Shown here piece by piece: positions 44,972 through 53,810 of a stretch of 64,000 nucleotides of DNA. Below the pieces are notes generated by a model. The model had not been told where the DNA came from. It did not search any database and was given only the letters and a program-made list of their open reading frames with translations. Origin of the DNA: Desulfosediminicola ganghwensis (GTDB lineage Bacteria; Desulfobacterota; Desulfobulbia; Desulfobulbales; Desulfocapsaceae); contig NZ_CP050699.1 in the NCBI RefSeq assembly GCF_005116675.2, positions 558,001 through 622,000 of the forward strand, given 5' to 3'. The translations under genes were made by a program, and so were the position numbers. Position 1 is the stretch's first letter; each line of letters starts with the position of its first letter.

Positions 44972-44991
44972 CATGTAACCGGCATGTAACC
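44972..44991. promoter_or_regulatory. CATGTAACC tandem pair, right copy
   Basis: CATGTAACC occurs twice, 11 bp apart, in the same arrangement and spacing as at 13096-13115 near the other end of the island. It is likely an integrase arm-type site. Confidence 0.6.
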
Positions 44992-44998
44992 AATAAAA

Positions 44999-45031
44999 AA
45001 GGCGGTTAGATCATAATGACCTAACCGCCTT
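44999..45031. terminator. tRNA-Arg terminator carried by the island
   Basis: A 14-nt stem with one mismatch (44999-45012 with 45018-45031) is followed on the minus strand by a T-run. It is a diverged copy of the chromosomal hairpin at 12859-12893, so the element brought a replacement terminator together with the tRNA 3' half. Confidence 0.8.
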
Positions 45032-45032
45032 A

Positions 45033-45088
45033 AATAACTGGTACACCAGGAGCGATTCGAACGCCCGACCTACGGATTCGTAGTCCGT
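45033..45088. repeat. attR: 56-bp direct repeat within tRNA-Arg
   Basis: This segment is identical to attL (12894-12949). It covers the anticodon stem, the variable and T arms, the acceptor 3' strand and six bases beyond the CCA end. It restores an intact tRNA after integration. Confidence 0.95.
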
Positions 45089-45115
45089 TGCTCTATCCAG
45101 CTGAGCTACTGGTGC
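45039..45115 (-). tRNA. tRNA-Arg (anticodon ACG), island integration site
   Basis: The 77-nt cloverleaf can be drawn by hand. The acceptor stem GCACCAG/CTGGTGT is followed by A73 and an encoded CCA. The D arm begins GCTC, the anticodon loop is CTACGAA (anticodon at 45079-45081 on the plus strand) and the T arm is GGGCG-TTCGAAT-CGCTC. The ACG anticodon reads CGU and, with A34 deaminated to inosine, CGC and CGA. The 5' half is chromosomal and the 3' half comes from the island. Confidence 0.97.
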
Positions 45116-45282
45116 ATTGCGAGGGATTCATATACTGCAGTTTAGCACATACGGCAAGACTTAGTTGACCTCTTTGAGCGTTTTTTTTCATTTTTTTGAG
45201 CCTGAAACAGGCAATTTCACAGTACAAGCTACACAATCGAATCGAAACAACTTCACATTAACCGGAAGTTATCCCATCCGAA

Positions 45283-45474
45283 CTACTCTTTTTCGATACA
45301 TGCAGCGGGACAGGCAGCAATAGCCGCATCCACGCATTGTGCGTTCGGGTCCGAACCGTCAATCACATATGCCTTTGCCTCATCATCATTGAACTCAAAT
45401 ACCTCGGGGCATTCTTCCACACACGCTTCACATCCAATACATTCATCTTCGTCAATTTTCACAACTGATGCCAT
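45283..45474 (-). CDS. Small ferredoxin, 4Fe-4S type
   Basis: This 63-residue acidic protein starts at 45474 behind GGAGG. The first cluster motif is C-x2-C-x2-C-x3-C-P (ECIGCEACVEECPEVF). The C-terminal part has a degenerate second set (QCVDAAIAACPAACIE), so a single [4Fe-4S] cluster is most likely, as in Desulfovibrio-type ferredoxin I/III. It serves as a low-potential electron carrier. It is monocistronic, next to the tRNA. Confidence 0.92.
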   Translation of the reverse strand: MASVVKIDEDECIGCEACVEECPEVFEFNDDEAKAYVIDGSDPNAQCVDAAIAACPAACIEKE

Positions 45475-45553
45475 GGCGTAACCTCCATCTTTTTATAACA
45501 ACCGGATTCCCGGCCTTTTAACACTTTTCATACCGACAGCGTCCATGTTCTGT

Positions 45554-45874
45554 CTAAATTGGTGGTGCAATGGTTACTACAATGCGCATTCTGGTTTCAG
45601 CACGCACGCCGTGCGGTTCACGTATCTCGGACACCAGAATGTCCCCTGGTGCCGCCGGGATCTCGGTGTCGCCTTCGCCCAGGAAAAAGCCATTACCTTC
45701 GACAACCTGTATTGACAGTTCTCCATCAAGATCGTGGCTATGAACCGGAAATGTAACACCGGCGTCCAGATTGAAGTTAATAATCTTGAAATACTCTGAA
45801 GTTTCTACCAGAAAGAACCGCTTCATTGCTCCCTGTGTAAACTCATTTGTCTCGTCCAGCTTAAAAACTTTCAT
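45554..45874 (-). CDS. Cupin-domain protein
   Basis: This 106-residue protein starts at 45874 behind GGGAGA; a longer frame from 45961 lacks a site. Cupin motif 1 (FPVHSHDLDGELSIQVVEG) supplies two His and a Glu for metal binding, and motif 2 (PAAPGDILVSEIREPHGVR) supplies a His. Small stand-alone cupins bind metals or small ligands; no specific activity can be assigned. Confidence 0.82.
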   Translation of the reverse strand: MKVFKLDETNEFTQGAMKRFFLVETSEYFKIINFNLDAGVTFPVHSHDLDGELSIQVVEGNGFFLGEGDTEIPAAPGDILVSEIREPHGVRAETRMRIVVTIAPPI

Positions 45875-46184
45875 GGATATTCTCCCAGAAGCGCCTGCAT
45901 TACCTGCCGGCACCCAGTCAGTAAAAGAGGTGAATTGCAGGTTCCCAAATGTTGCCATCAAACCACCAATCAGTCCCTTTCAAACACCTCTCAAATTCGA
46001 TTGTAGGTTATAGAGGGCCCATGTTTCCAACTATTCTTCAAGGTAAGCGGATCTTTTTCCGCCAATGTACCCTGGGGCTCAACACCAGGACTGCACCCAC
46101 GACAGTGATTGCCGTATTTTTGGCTTGTATCCTGAAAATATTCTGTCATCATGTTCTGTAATAACATAGTAATGAGGCCACAAA

Positions 46185-47000
46185 ATGAAAGACACCGTTG
46201 AACGATTTTATCAGGAGCCGGGCTTACCCTTTGCCAGGGTACGCTATACCAGGGGCAGCAATTCAGTTTTTAAGCCGCATATGCATACCAGCTTCAGTGT
46301 TGGTGCGGTTGATACAGGCAAAGTACACTACACCGTTGGAACAGAGACAGCGACTCTGGAGCCCGGTTCACTGGCGCTCATCAACCCCGAAATACTTCAT
46401 TCATGTAATCCGCTCACCAAGGAGGGAAGAAGTTATTACATGCTCTACCTTGATGTGGACTGGTGTTTACGACTGCAGCAGTCGTTATGGCAGACCGCAG
46501 AATTCTGCACAGTCAGTCTGATATTGATTAGGGATCAGGACCTTTATGTCAGATACTGCCGCAGTATGCAGCAGCTGTTGTCCACCTCCATTCACCGGGA
46601 ACAAAAGGAGCAGGTGCTTGTCGATCTTGCCTCGGAGATATTCATCAGCGCCTGCCACCCGCGGGCTGACCGCCCCATGTCGACAGAAAATATTGAACTA
46701 TTGAAAACTCTGCTCAAATCGGATCTTGGCAAGGACTACACCCTCGACTCACTCGCCGATCAGCTTGCAACCAACCCTTATACCCTGCTCAGAAAATTTA
46801 AAACCGAAACAGGTCTTACTCCACATGCTTATCGCATGAATTGCCGGATAGAACACGCAAAACGCCTTCTCCAGCAAGGTTGGAATATCGTGGATACCGC
46901 TATTGAGTGTGGTTTTTTTGATCAAAGCCATCTTCACCGGCAGTTCAAAGCCATGACCACCGTCACTCCCCAGGAGTACAAAGTCAATTTCGTACAATAA
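46185..47000 (+). CDS. AraC-family transcriptional regulator
   Basis: This 271-residue protein has an N-terminal cupin-like ligand-binding domain (HTSFSVGAVDTGKVHYTVG and LEPGSLALINPEILHSC) and a C-terminal AraC domain with two helix-turn-helices (YTLDSLADQLATNPYTLLRK and NIVDTAIECGFFDQSHLHRQ, ending in TPQEYK). It is followed after 75 bases by a LysE exporter on the same strand. AraC/LysE pairs are common, with the regulator inducing the exporter in response to the amino acid or another small molecule. Confidence 0.92.
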   Translation: MKDTVERFYQEPGLPFARVRYTRGSNSVFKPHMHTSFSVGAVDTGKVHYTVGTETATLEPGSLALINPEILHSCNPLTKEGRSYYMLYLDVDWCLRLQQSLWQTAEFCTVSLILIRDQDLYVRYCRSMQQLLSTSIHREQKEQVLVDLASEIFISACHPRADRPMSTENIELLKTLLKSDLGKDYTLDSLADQLATNPYTLLRKFKTETGLTPHAYRMNCRIEHAKRLLQQGWNIVDTAIECGFFDQSHLHRQFKAMTTVTPQEYKVNFVQ

Positions 47001-47075
47001 GGTTTTGTAAGAACATTCTATCCTTACTCCATACCCAAGACGGAAATATCCGATATCTTAATAATGGAGTAACAA

Positions 47076-47687
47076 ATGGAATTTCTCATTATCGCAACTG
47101 CCCACTTTCTCGCCCTGTTAAGCCCTGGTCCGGACTTCTTTCTGGTCATGCAGGTTTCAATTCGTATGCCTATTCGCTACGGTTTCGCCCTCTCATTCGG
47201 CATTGGAGCGGCAAACGGGGTCTACCTCATTGTCGCCATCCTTGGTCTTCAAATTATTCGGGATTTCAGCTGGCTGATGACAGTGCTCCAGTACCTGGGT
47301 GCTGCCTATCTCATTTTCATTGGTGTTATGCTGCTTAAATCCCCAGGAACCGATCTTGATACGTCTGAAAAAAACAATAGTTTTCTTCTTGAGCAACATC
47401 TCGGTCGCCAGTTTCTGGTTGGCTTTATGTCCGGTATCCTCAACCCTAAGAACTGCATCTTCTATCTCTCTCTTTTTACGGTTATGGTCTCTGAATCAAC
47501 TGGCTTTTCTACCAGGTTGCTCTACGGGCTATGGATGACCACGGTCGTCACAATATGGGATTGTGCCCTGGTTTCAGTTCTTGGCAAAAACTCCACCAAA
47601 GAACGACTTGGCCGGGGAATATTCTACCTGGAAAAAGTTTCCGGAATCATGTTGCTCTTCTTCGGCCTGCTGTTGCCTCTGACCTGA
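47076..47687 (+). CDS. LysE/RhtB-family exporter
   Basis: This 203-residue protein has six predicted membrane helices and the family signature LLSPGPDFFLVMQVSI near the N-terminus, plus GILNPKNCIFYLSLF in the middle. The family exports amino acids such as lysine, threonine, homoserine or cysteine pathway compounds. The start at 47076 has a weak site (ATGGAGTAAC). It is probably controlled by the upstream AraC-family regulator. Confidence 0.92.
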   Translation: MEFLIIATAHFLALLSPGPDFFLVMQVSIRMPIRYGFALSFGIGAANGVYLIVAILGLQIIRDFSWLMTVLQYLGAAYLIFIGVMLLKSPGTDLDTSEKNNSFLLEQHLGRQFLVGFMSGILNPKNCIFYLSLFTVMVSESTGFSTRLLYGLWMTTVVTIWDCALVSVLGKNSTKERLGRGIFYLEKVSGIMLLFFGLLLPLT

Positions 47688-48173
47688 TTTCCGGCAGATC
47701 AATACTGCATGACATTAATGGCTTTTAACAATTTTCGTGCCAAGTACAAACCAGGCCCTCCCCTTGCGCACACTCAGTCACGCCAATACGCCTAACAAAT
47801 CCAAAGACCATTTGCAATAGTTAAACATTTCAGATAGTCACAGCACCAATAATAGTTGCACAACACATCATCTATATGGTAGGTTGACATCATTGCCTAA
47901 CATGTTTTTTACAAAAATGAATTATAGGATGTTTGATACGTACAACAAAAAACACAAACAGTGTCAATTCACAATCGGTTGCAAATACAGCATTACTCAA
48001 CGACTAGCAGTTTTTAGTATTTTAATGGCAGCTCAACCCCTTACCAGTTGACTTGCTCCAATTGGAATTAATTATTTTGCCGCCGTAAACTCCTAAATAG
48101 CGCTGTCAGAGATAGTGCTCAGAGTATACGAAACCAGCCAATTATGTTGTAATGAAATTTCCCTGGAGGTTCT
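47688..48173. other. Intergenic region, no gene recognised
   Basis: This is an AT-rich 486-base gap. It includes the promoter of the receiver-domain gene. No structured RNA or repeat was noticed. Confidence 0.4.
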
Positions 48174-48671
48174 ATGGACGACGTTTGCCACCACTTAAGC
48201 GCTTCAACCATTCCCGCCTTCCGTTACTCTCACGGAAAATCTTCTACCAAATCCGTATCCGCAGATCCCAATGAAAGCAGACCAGTATCGTTGAAAATTC
48301 TGATTGCAGAAGATGACAACATCAGCAGACTATTCATCTCCAGAGTTCTCGAAAAAGCCGGTCATATCGTTTTCCTGGCAAAAGATGGTAAAGAGGGATT
48401 GAACATACTTAAGGACGAACGCTCCTTTGACGTTATTCTCACGGACATCCAGATGCCTGAACTCGACGGAGTGGAACTGACCAAGATCCTCCGTTCAGAT
48501 CAGTTGTATCGGAACCACGCCCATCTACCGGTGATAGCCATGACAGCCTATGGCATGAAGGATGACAGGGAACGGTATCTTGCAGCGGGCATAGATGAAT
48601 ATCTCCCGAAACCGATCAACCCGAAACTCCTGACAATTATGCTCAATGAGCTGACCGACAAGATTCAGTAG
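48174..48671 (+). CDS. Stand-alone response-regulator receiver protein
   Basis: This 165-residue protein starts at 48174 behind TGGAGG. After a 40-residue N-terminal extension without features comes a full CheY-like receiver: acidic pocket IAEDD (about residue 47), phospho-acceptor Asp in LTDIQMPELDG (about 91), Thr in MTAYG and Lys in PKPI. There is no output domain, so it probably acts by protein contact or in a phosphorelay with an unlinked hybrid kinase, as the receiver parts of ATPase/hybrid systems do. Confidence 0.9.
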   Translation: MDDVCHHLSASTIPAFRYSHGKSSTKSVSADPNESRPVSLKILIAEDDNISRLFISRVLEKAGHIVFLAKDGKEGLNILKDERSFDVILTDIQMPELDGVELTKILRSDQLYRNHAHLPVIAMTAYGMKDDRERYLAAGIDEYLPKPINPKLLTIMLNELTDKIQ

Positions 48672-48683
48672 GTCTACAGCTTT

Positions 48684-48716
48684 CCCGATAGCTGTGCCAC
48701 AACAACAGCTATCGGG
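48684..48716 (+). terminator. Hairpin after the receiver gene
   Basis: A 12-bp perfect stem (48684-48695 with 48705-48716) starts 12 bases past the stop. There is no T-run, so its efficiency is uncertain. Confidence 0.6.
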
Positions 48717-48967
48717 GAGTGAAGGATTTCTATTCCAATGTGACAAATTTCACTCTGTCCTTATTAAACCATAAGCTTTTCCCAACACTACTTTTTCCAT
48801 CAGGTTTTCAACACGAGTCGTGTTCATCACCACTCGACTCGCTTGCACTATTGGCTATTTAAGAGTAAAATCCCGATTTCAACCACTTGGTAATGGTTAT
48901 CATGTGGGAGTGTTAACCAGATACTGGCCAGGCTAATAACTCTTTAATAGCAGTAGCGGTGCATACA

Positions 48968-49792
48968 ATGTCCGTCTCACATTTCACACGCCCTGAAGGG
49001 AGTTCTCTCAACCCTATTCGCTGCCTTATTGTTGATGATGAGCAGCCAGCCCGCGATGAACTCCGATACCTTCTGTCCCAGCATAAAGATATAGAAATAG
49101 TTGCAGAAGCTGATTCGGCCGGTAAAGCAGTAGAGGCCGTCTGCAATTACAAGCCGGATCTGGTTTTTCTGGACATTCAATTGCCAGGGCGTGATGGTTT
49201 TGAAGTGATACGTGAGCTTGCCGGCTTTACCGATATGCCGCTTTTTGTTTTTGCCACAGCCTATGACAGCTATGCTGTGAAAGCATTTGAAGAGAGCGCG
49301 GTGGATTATATCATGAAACCACTCTCTGAAAAACGACTCGCCCTCACCCTGGTGCGGATACGAAAAATGCTGGCGGATTCTGCCGGTGGCAAAGGGGCTA
49401 TAGAGAATACCCTGCAGGCCTTACTCAACCAGATCGAATCCCCCCCCAGAGAGCGAGTTAAGGTTTCCGTAGAAAAAAACGGCCGGATAAAACTGCTCAC
49501 TCCAGAAGAAATTGTCTACTGTTCATATGAATCGAATGCCATCATTGTGCATACCGGCAGTGACTCCTTACCAATTTACGGCGTGACTACCATGGACAAG
49601 TTAGAGGAACACCTCTCTTGCTCCTCATTTTTCCGCGCGCACCGCTCTGTCCTGATCAACCTCGATCATATCAAAGAGTTCAGCCCATGGTTCAATGGCA
49701 AATACAACCTGACCATGGACAACGTGCACCTCTCCGAGGTCACCGTCAGCCGGGCCCGGGCCAAAGCTTTCAGGCAGCGATTAGGTATTTAA
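48968..49792 (+). CDS. LytTR-type response regulator (BtsR/LytR-like)
   Basis: This 274-residue protein has an N-terminal receiver (LIVDDEQPARDELRYLL with the Asp pair; phospho-acceptor in LVFLDIQLPGRDG) and a C-terminal LytTR DNA-binding domain (residues of about 170-270, with FFRAHRSVLINLDHIKEF). ATG 48968 is chosen; a GTG at 48959 is possible and both have weak ribosome sites. It lies five bases before the LytS-type kinase and upstream of a CstA carrier, which mirrors BtsR control of the pyruvate carrier BtsT. Confidence 0.87.
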   Translation: MSVSHFTRPEGSSLNPIRCLIVDDEQPARDELRYLLSQHKDIEIVAEADSAGKAVEAVCNYKPDLVFLDIQLPGRDGFEVIRELAGFTDMPLFVFATAYDSYAVKAFEESAVDYIMKPLSEKRLALTLVRIRKMLADSAGGKGAIENTLQALLNQIESPPRERVKVSVEKNGRIKLLTPEEIVYCSYESNAIIVHTGSDSLPIYGVTTMDKLEEHLSCSSFFRAHRSVLINLDHIKEFSPWFNGKYNLTMDNVHLSEVTVSRARAKAFRQRLGI

Positions 49793-49796
49793 CTCC

Positions 49797-51539
49797 ATGT
49801 CAATATCAATACTGATTACTTTTCTGCTTAAGCACGTAGGGCTGCTCATTGCCGGAGCCTTTGTACTACTGAATATCTCACCGGTGCAAGAGCTGAACTA
49901 CAAGCGTGACTCTGTCTACCACAAGTTGTTCCTGATCTTTTTTTTCGGGTTGTTCGGTATTCTCGGCACATACAGCGGTAACAACATTTTCAGTTCCTAT
50001 GCCAACCTGAGGGCCATGGCGGTGATCCCTGCCGGCCTGTTCGGTGGGCCAGTGGTTGGCCTCGGAGCCGGTCTCATCGCCGGAGGTCACCGTTTTCTTA
50101 TCGACCCCTGGGGATTCAGTGCTTTTCCCTGTGCCACCGCCACCGTACTTGAAGGTTTGATCGCAGGCTTTATTCACCTGCGCTATATCGACAGGAATAT
50201 GAATTGGAACCTGGCCATGCTGATTGCCTTCGTCGGTGAATCGGTACACATGTTAATGGTTCTGCTGTTGTCTAAGCCCTATGAGCAGGCACTTGAACTT
50301 GTACAGCTGATAGCCCTGCCAATGATCATCGGTAACGCCCTCGGTGCCGGGCTCTTTATCCATGTGATTAAAACTCTTTATGAGCACAGGGAAAAGAAAG
50401 ACTCAACCCAGGCCCAGAGAATCTTCGATATCGCCAACAACACCGTTCGCCACCTGCGTGACGGGTTAAACAGCGCAAGCGCAGAGGCCACTGCAAGAAT
50501 TATCCATCGCAGGCTGCGCGTTCCTGCTGTGGCTATTACAGATCATTCACATGTACTGGTGCATGTCGGGCTCGGCAACGACCACCACCTCGCCGGAGAA
50601 CCCATTCTCACCAGCTCCACCAAAAAGGTGATAATGACTGGAAATCCGATCTTTTTACGAAAGAAAGATGCCATCGGCTGTGATCATCAGGGCTGCCCCT
50701 TTCACTCCGCAATCATCGTCCCCTTAAAGAAGGGTGGCAGGATTGTCGGCACCCTCAAATTTTACGGCTCGCGGACAGCAGAGTTGAATCGTATCCATTT
50801 CGAGGTCGCCCGCGGCCTGACCGACCTGCTCTCCATCCAGCTTGAGCTTGAGGATATCCAGGTTAAGGACAGGCTCCTGGCCCATGCCGAGATCAGGCAC
50901 CTCCAGGCCCAGATCAACCCGCACTTTCTTTTCAACTCGCTGAACACCATCGCCTCCTTCTGCAGAACATCCCCTGCAAAAGCCCGCGACCTGATTCTTG
51001 ATCTCTCGTTGTATATGCGCAAGAATCTCGACTCAAGCCGGGGCTTCATCAAGCTTGCAGATGAGCTTGAACAAATCAACTCTTACGTCGCAATTGAAAC
51101 AGCTCGCTTTGGTGAGAAGGTGAAGGTCAACCTCAAGGTTGAGCCGGGCTGCGAGGAATGGCCAATTCCTCCCCTGATCATTCAACCATTGGTGGAAAAC
51201 GCTATCAAGCACGGTATTGTCACCCAGGAAACCGGAGGCACCGTTTCGCTTACTATCTTTCAAAATCTCGATATGCTCGAGGTGACAGTGGAAGACGATG
51301 GTTCCGGCATTCCAGACGAGATCCTGGCTACCCTGCTCGATCACAAAGACCTCGAATCCCACGCTGAAGGTATAGGCCTCAGAAACAGCAACAAACGACT
51401 TATGCAAATCTATGGTCCGGAATACGCAATGGAAATCAGCAGCTCCACCGGAGAGGGAACGTCCATCTCCTTTCACATCCCCAACGCTGCCAACTACCGC
51501 CTCACCCGGGAAAATCATATTGTCGCCGAACTGAACTGA
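49797..51539 (+). CDS. LytS-type sensor histidine kinase
   Basis: In this 580-residue protein, residues 1-200 are a 5TM-5TMR_LYT membrane sensor. About 215-355 is a GAF-like domain with CDHQGCPF, and 375-455 is the LytS-type His_kinase with HLQAQINPHFLFNSLNTI carrying the phospho-acceptor His. About 460-565 is the HATPase domain (LVENAIKHG and VEDDGSGIP). Homologues sense peptide or extracellular pyruvate (BtsS/YpdA) or cell-wall state. It follows the LytTR regulator closely, and the pair likely controls the CstA gene downstream. Confidence 0.9.
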   Translation: MSISILITFLLKHVGLLIAGAFVLLNISPVQELNYKRDSVYHKLFLIFFFGLFGILGTYSGNNIFSSYANLRAMAVIPAGLFGGPVVGLGAGLIAGGHRFLIDPWGFSAFPCATATVLEGLIAGFIHLRYIDRNMNWNLAMLIAFVGESVHMLMVLLLSKPYEQALELVQLIALPMIIGNALGAGLFIHVIKTLYEHREKKDSTQAQRIFDIANNTVRHLRDGLNSASAEATARIIHRRLRVPAVAITDHSHVLVHVGLGNDHHLAGEPILTSSTKKVIMTGNPIFLRKKDAIGCDHQGCPFHSAIIVPLKKGGRIVGTLKFYGSRTAELNRIHFEVARGLTDLLSIQLELEDIQVKDRLLAHAEIRHLQAQINPHFLFNSLNTIASFCRTSPAKARDLILDLSLYMRKNLDSSRGFIKLADELEQINSYVAIETARFGEKVKVNLKVEPGCEEWPIPPLIIQPLVENAIKHGIVTQETGGTVSLTIFQNLDMLEVTVEDDGSGIPDEILATLLDHKDLESHAEGIGLRNSNKRLMQIYGPEYAMEISSSTGEGTSISFHIPNAANYRLTRENHIVAELN

Positions 51540-51856
51540 TCTGCCGGCCACCCGTTCATCATGACACCTCGTTGGCAGAGAATGGCTATATCGACCTATT
51601 TCTCCATTGTTTTAGACTACTCTATACTTTTCTTTATCCCTGCCATTTCAACACGCCTCTATGCACTTCAGCCTGCCTTCCCGACACTCCAACCCCTCTA
51701 AACAACGTTTCAACGTCAAATTATCGGCAAAATCCTCATACCCATTTACTATTCCGCTCATGATTTACTGATCTGTTTTGAGGGGCGTGACCGATTGTGA
51801 CCTGCAATGGCCCAGTTGTTCACGTGGGAAGTATTTTCTTCTGGAGGAATTTTATA
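51540..51856. other. Promoter region of the CstA gene
   Basis: This 317-base gap between the kinase gene and the carrier gene should contain the LytTR-regulator sites. No direct repeat of the expected type could be fixed by eye. Confidence 0.35.
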
Positions 51857-53293
51857 ATGGTTTTTTTTCTTACCTGTGTGGGGTTGCTCATTCTTGGCTA
51901 CTTCACCTACGGCGTTTTTGTTGAAAAAGTGTTTGGGATTGACGCCAAGCGTCTAACCCCCTGTATGACCAAAGAAGACGGTGTGGATTACATGTCTATG
52001 CCGACCTGGAAGGTCTTTTTTATTCAACTTCTGGACATCGCCGGCCTCGGCCCGATCTTCGGTCCGATTCTTGGAGCACTGTACGGACCTTCAGCACTAA
52101 TCTGGATTGTGGTAGGTTGTATCTTTGCAGGAGCGGTACACGACTACTTTAGTGGCATGCTTTCTGTTCGCAGCGGCGGCAAGTCCATCCCTGAGGTTGT
52201 CGGAGATATCATGGGAATGCCGGCTCGCCAGACTCTGCGTGTCTTCTCTGTTGTTCTGCTTCTACTGGTTGGCGTTGTCTTCATCCTCGGACCTGCAAAA
52301 CTGCTCAGCAGCCTGACCGGATTCAATGTTCAGCTGCTTATCGGCTGCATCTTCCTCTACTATTTCATTGCCACCGTACTGCCGATCGACAAAATCATCG
52401 GTCGCCTCTACCCGCTCTTTGGAGCGCTGCTGCTCTTCATGACCATCGGTATCATGTTCGGTTTGGTCTATCATGGATATGAAATTCTGCCGAACCTGGA
52501 TTTCAGCACCAATTCCCACCCAGGTGAAAAGGCGATCTGGCCACTGCTCTTCATTACCCTCAGCTGCGGTGCTATCAGCGGTTTCCATTCCACCCAGTCA
52601 CCACTTATGGCCCGCTGTATCAGAAATGAAAATCTCGGCCGCAAGGTCTTCTATGGCTCAATGATCATCGAAGGTATCATCGCTTTGATCTGGGCTACCG
52701 TCGGTATGTCTTTTTACAGCGGCCCGGAAGCGATGAATGCCGTAATCGCATCCGGTTCACCTGCCGCAGTGGTCAACGAGGCCTGCACCACCCTGCTCGG
52801 TCCAATTGGTGGCTTTCTGGCAATCATTGGTGTTGTCATTCTGCCGATTTCCAGTGGTGATACCGCTTTCAGATCTACCCGCCTGATCATTGCCGAGACT
52901 TTCAAGGTCAACCAATCAGCGACTGCAAAACGTCTGATGATTGCAATTCCGCTCTTCATGATAGCCTTTTTGATTACCCAGCTTGATTTCAATATTATCT
53001 GGCGCTACTTTGGCTGGTCGAACCAGATGCTTTCCATGCTGGTTCTCTGGAGCGCGGCGATCTATCTTGCCAGGAAAGGTAAATTCCACTGGATCTGCAC
53101 AATCCCTGCGACATTTATGACCGCAGTCGACGCAGCTTTTATCCTGCAGGCGCAAATAGGCTTCAACCTGCCGGCAACACCATCAAACATTGCCAGCGTA
53201 GTCATCGCCATAGTCGTTTTCGCCATATTTATGATCTACGTAAAACCTGCGGACGAACCCAGTTGCCAGGGTGAGCCTGAAATCCTGTCGTAA
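51857..53293 (+). CDS. CstA-family carbon-starvation/pyruvate carrier
   Basis: This 478-residue protein starts at 51857 behind GGAGGAAT. It has many membrane helices and CstA signatures: VDYMSMPTWKVFFIQLLDIA GLGPIFGPILGA in the first third and GAVHDYFSGMLSVRSGGKSI. The enterobacterial CstA/BtsT proteins have about 700 residues; this belongs to the short form. Members import pyruvate or peptides. The adjoining LytS/LytTR pair supports a pyruvate-responsive carrier. Confidence 0.9.
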   Translation: MVFFLTCVGLLILGYFTYGVFVEKVFGIDAKRLTPCMTKEDGVDYMSMPTWKVFFIQLLDIAGLGPIFGPILGALYGPSALIWIVVGCIFAGAVHDYFSGMLSVRSGGKSIPEVVGDIMGMPARQTLRVFSVVLLLLVGVVFILGPAKLLSSLTGFNVQLLIGCIFLYYFIATVLPIDKIIGRLYPLFGALLLFMTIGIMFGLVYHGYEILPNLDFSTNSHPGEKAIWPLLFITLSCGAISGFHSTQSPLMARCIRNENLGRKVFYGSMIIEGIIALIWATVGMSFYSGPEAMNAVIASGSPAAVVNEACTTLLGPIGGFLAIIGVVILPISSGDTAFRSTRLIIAETFKVNQSATAKRLMIAIPLFMIAFLITQLDFNIIWRYFGWSNQMLSMLVLWSAAIYLARKGKFHWICTIPATFMTAVDAAFILQAQIGFNLPATPSNIASVVIAIVVFAIFMIYVKPADEPSCQGEPEILS

Positions 53294-53334
53294 CGGTAAC
53301 TACCAAACATCCAGACTATAAGTAGTTGCTCCTT

Positions 53335-53365
53335 CAGGGACACTGCAATACATGCAGTGTCCCTG
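53335..53365 (+). terminator. Hairpin downstream of the CstA gene
   Basis: A perfect 13-bp stem (CAGGGACACTGCA 53335-53347 with 53353-53365, loop 5 nt) lies about 40 bases past the stop. No T-run follows. Confidence 0.65.
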
Positions 53366-53810
53366 ATCACGTCTGCTCAGGTCTGATTTCATATCTGTTT
53401 CAGTGCTGATCTTGTACCATTTCATTCCTTGACCTGGTTGCTAACTTGAAAGGTTTTAATCTGCGTTTGCCACGTCATTAATCATCCGCCCGAACGATCA
53501 CCGACTGTGCATTCTGCAACAGCAATTGACAAGTACTCAGGTATCGATCGTTTTTCACATTTGCTTGACTTCGTGGTGCTCAATACAGGTTCCGAACCTC
53601 GAATTGTCCACAAGTTCCCATCTCCTCGGATACAGAGAAACAATTTCCAGGCTCAATGCTTTTCAGCATGGCTCATGCTGGCCGCATCTCCAGCAACATT
53701 CATGCTTCGGCCGGCCAACTACTCGGCCTCGCTTCGATAGATATGGAATTTTTCTTCTTAAAAAGATACTGTAACTCCCAATGTTACTTTAACTTCACCT
53801 TTATTGAGCC
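53366..53810. other. Intergenic region upstream of the sigma-54 activator
   Basis: Short frames here lack ribosome sites and similarity. No gene, repeat or RNA was recognised. Confidence 0.4.

Noticed and set aside
53507-53774. Short frames between the CstA and sigma-54 activator genes
   Set aside because: Two overlapping frames of similar length without ribosome sites; no family match.
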